DNA of 64,000 nt from Fodinibius roseus (GTDB lineage: Bacteria > Bacteroidota > Rhodothermia > Balneolales > Balneolaceae). The DNA lies in contig NZ_FQUS01000019.1 of NCBI RefSeq assembly GCF_900129315.1, forward strand, positions 1 to 64,000, given 5' to 3'. This document shows, in pieces, positions 63,200 to 64,000 of this stretch; the stretch's first letter is position 1, and each line of letters opens with the position of its first letter. The notes below the pieces were generated by a model that saw only the letters and a program-made list of their open reading frames with translations, did no database searches and was not told the origin of the DNA. The translations under genes were made by a program, and so were the position numbers.

Positions 63200-63362
63200 T
63201 ATCTGTTGTTGTTCCTTGGCATTGTTGGGAATCATAGTATATGTAAAAACTATTTTTCCAGCAGGCACGATACAAAATATTAATTTAGTTAGTAAAATAT
63301 TAATTATATCAATAATTTGTTAACTTAATTAGTAATTTAATTAAATTAATTATTATCTGTTT

Positions 63363-64000
63363 ATGATTGAAGTAGCAGAGGCCGAAGGTATTATTGACGG
63401 GGTACGATTGGAGGTAGAAACGGAGAAGCTTGATGTTTCTGATACCGCTGGAATGATTCTGCGGGAACCGATAACATTGGATCGGGATTTACCTCCTTTT
63501 GACCGGGTGATGATGGATGGTATTTCAATTCAGTATGACAAGTGGGAGCAGGGACAGAGCGTGTTTCCGGTAGAGGGGTTGCAAAAAGCAGGGGAACCTA
63601 AACAGCTCATGGATGGTAACGGGCACTGTATGGAAGTGATGACCGGGGCTATATTACCCGGAAATGTGGATACGGTGATCCGGTATGAGGATATTAACAT
63701 CCAGCAGGATGGAAAAGAAATCTCAGCGGTTATCCAAAAAGGTCCCAAAGCAAAGGGACAGAATATCCATCCAACAGGGACCAATCGGAAGAGGGGGGAG
63801 CGGGTGATTGATCAGGGAACGGTTCTGAGCCCGGCCGAAATCGGGGTAGCCGCCACGGTGGGGAAAACACGGCTGAACGTTTCGAAAGTACCGGAGGTAG
63901 CCGTGGTATCTACGGGTGATGAACTGGTGCCCATCGGTCAGCGTCCGCTCCCTCACCAAATACGCCGGTCGAATGCCTATACTATATCCGCCGCGCTGCG
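63363..64000 (+). CDS. moeA: Molybdopterin molybdenumtransferase (partial, runs off window)
   Basis: An open frame from ATG 63363 to the window end (212 codons) with MoeA features: LPPFDRVMMDGISI near residue 45, GHCMEVMTGAILPGNVDTVI near 88 and VAVVSTGDELVPIG (about 180-193), the start of the molybdate-insertion domain. MoeA inserts molybdate into adenylylated molybdopterin, after the MoaB/MogA-type step. It diverges from mobA across an A/T-rich promoter region. Its end, and any moaA gene, lie beyond the window. Confidence 0.92.
   Translation, partial: MIEVAEAEGIIDGVRLEVETEKLDVSDTAGMILREPITLDRDLPPFDRVMMDGISIQYDKWEQGQSVFPVEGLQKAGEPKQLMDGNGHCMEVMTGAILPGNVDTVIRYEDINIQQDGKEISAVIQKGPKAKGQNIHPTGTNRKRGERVIDQGTVLSPAEIGVAATVGKTRLNVSKVPEVAVVSTGDELVPIGQRPLPHQIRRSNAYTISAAL

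Overview
The window is a chromosomal stretch of a Gram-negative bacterium. The outer-membrane-type machinery (RND pumps with a lipoprotein adaptor, RlpA), the Bacteroidota-like protein families and the style of the genes suggest the Balneolota/Rhodothermota group (for example a Fodinibius-like Balneolales member). That placement is inferred from protein flavour, not from a 16S gene or any database search. There is no rRNA gene, CRISPR array, complete insertion sequence or prophage.

Region 1 (1-11.9 kb) is the classical translation/transcription block: end of tuf, tRNA-Trp, secE, nusG, rplK, rplA, rplJ, rplL, rpoB and rpoC, all on the plus strand. A hairpin lies between rplL and rpoB, and a strong intrinsic terminator follows rpoC. 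rpoB and rpoC both appear to start at TTG behind good Shine-Dalgarno sequences.

Region 2 (12-32 kb) holds carbon metabolism and envelope genes: a sugar porter with a fructokinase-type kinase; a minus-strand operon of adaptor plus two different RND pumps, followed by a YtxH protein; a TalC-type transaldolase; RlpA; a DUF1206 membrane protein; GlpD; a GH31 alpha-glucosidase; and a GntP-type permease.

Region 3 (32-48 kb) is mixed: DUF1456 protein, EttA, a cation-chloride-cotransporter-like permease interrupted by one in-frame amber codon, a sodium:solute symporter, an exported sugar isomerase-like protein, a run of small or uncharacterised proteins (including a DUF1328 protein, a Cys-rich zinc-ribbon protein and a divergent GroES-like protein), a CcmA-like ATPase, a large acidic protein of unknown function and an acyl-CoA carboxyltransferase.

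Region 4 (48-64 kb) is a compact nitrate-assimilation island. It holds siroheme synthesis (cobA, hemD), nitrite reductase (nirB, nirD), a nitrate/nitrite transporter (narK), molybdenum cofactor genes (a moaC-moaB fusion, moaD, moaE, mobA and the start of moeA), a nitrate reductase fused to its own FAD/NAD(P)H and [2Fe-2S] modules, and an unusual protein that joins a siroheme-reductase-like fold lacking siroheme cysteines to a C-terminal rubredoxin. The likely flow is nitrate import by NarK, nitrate to nitrite by the fused reductase, and nitrite to ammonium by NirBD, with both cofactors made in the same island. No regulator gene and no moaA lie inside the window.

The most unusual sequence features are three related ~130-140 bp intergenic elements with inverted ends (one flanked by a 7-bp direct repeat), the amber-split transporter, and the rubredoxin/reductase-like protein beside the self-contained nitrate reductase.
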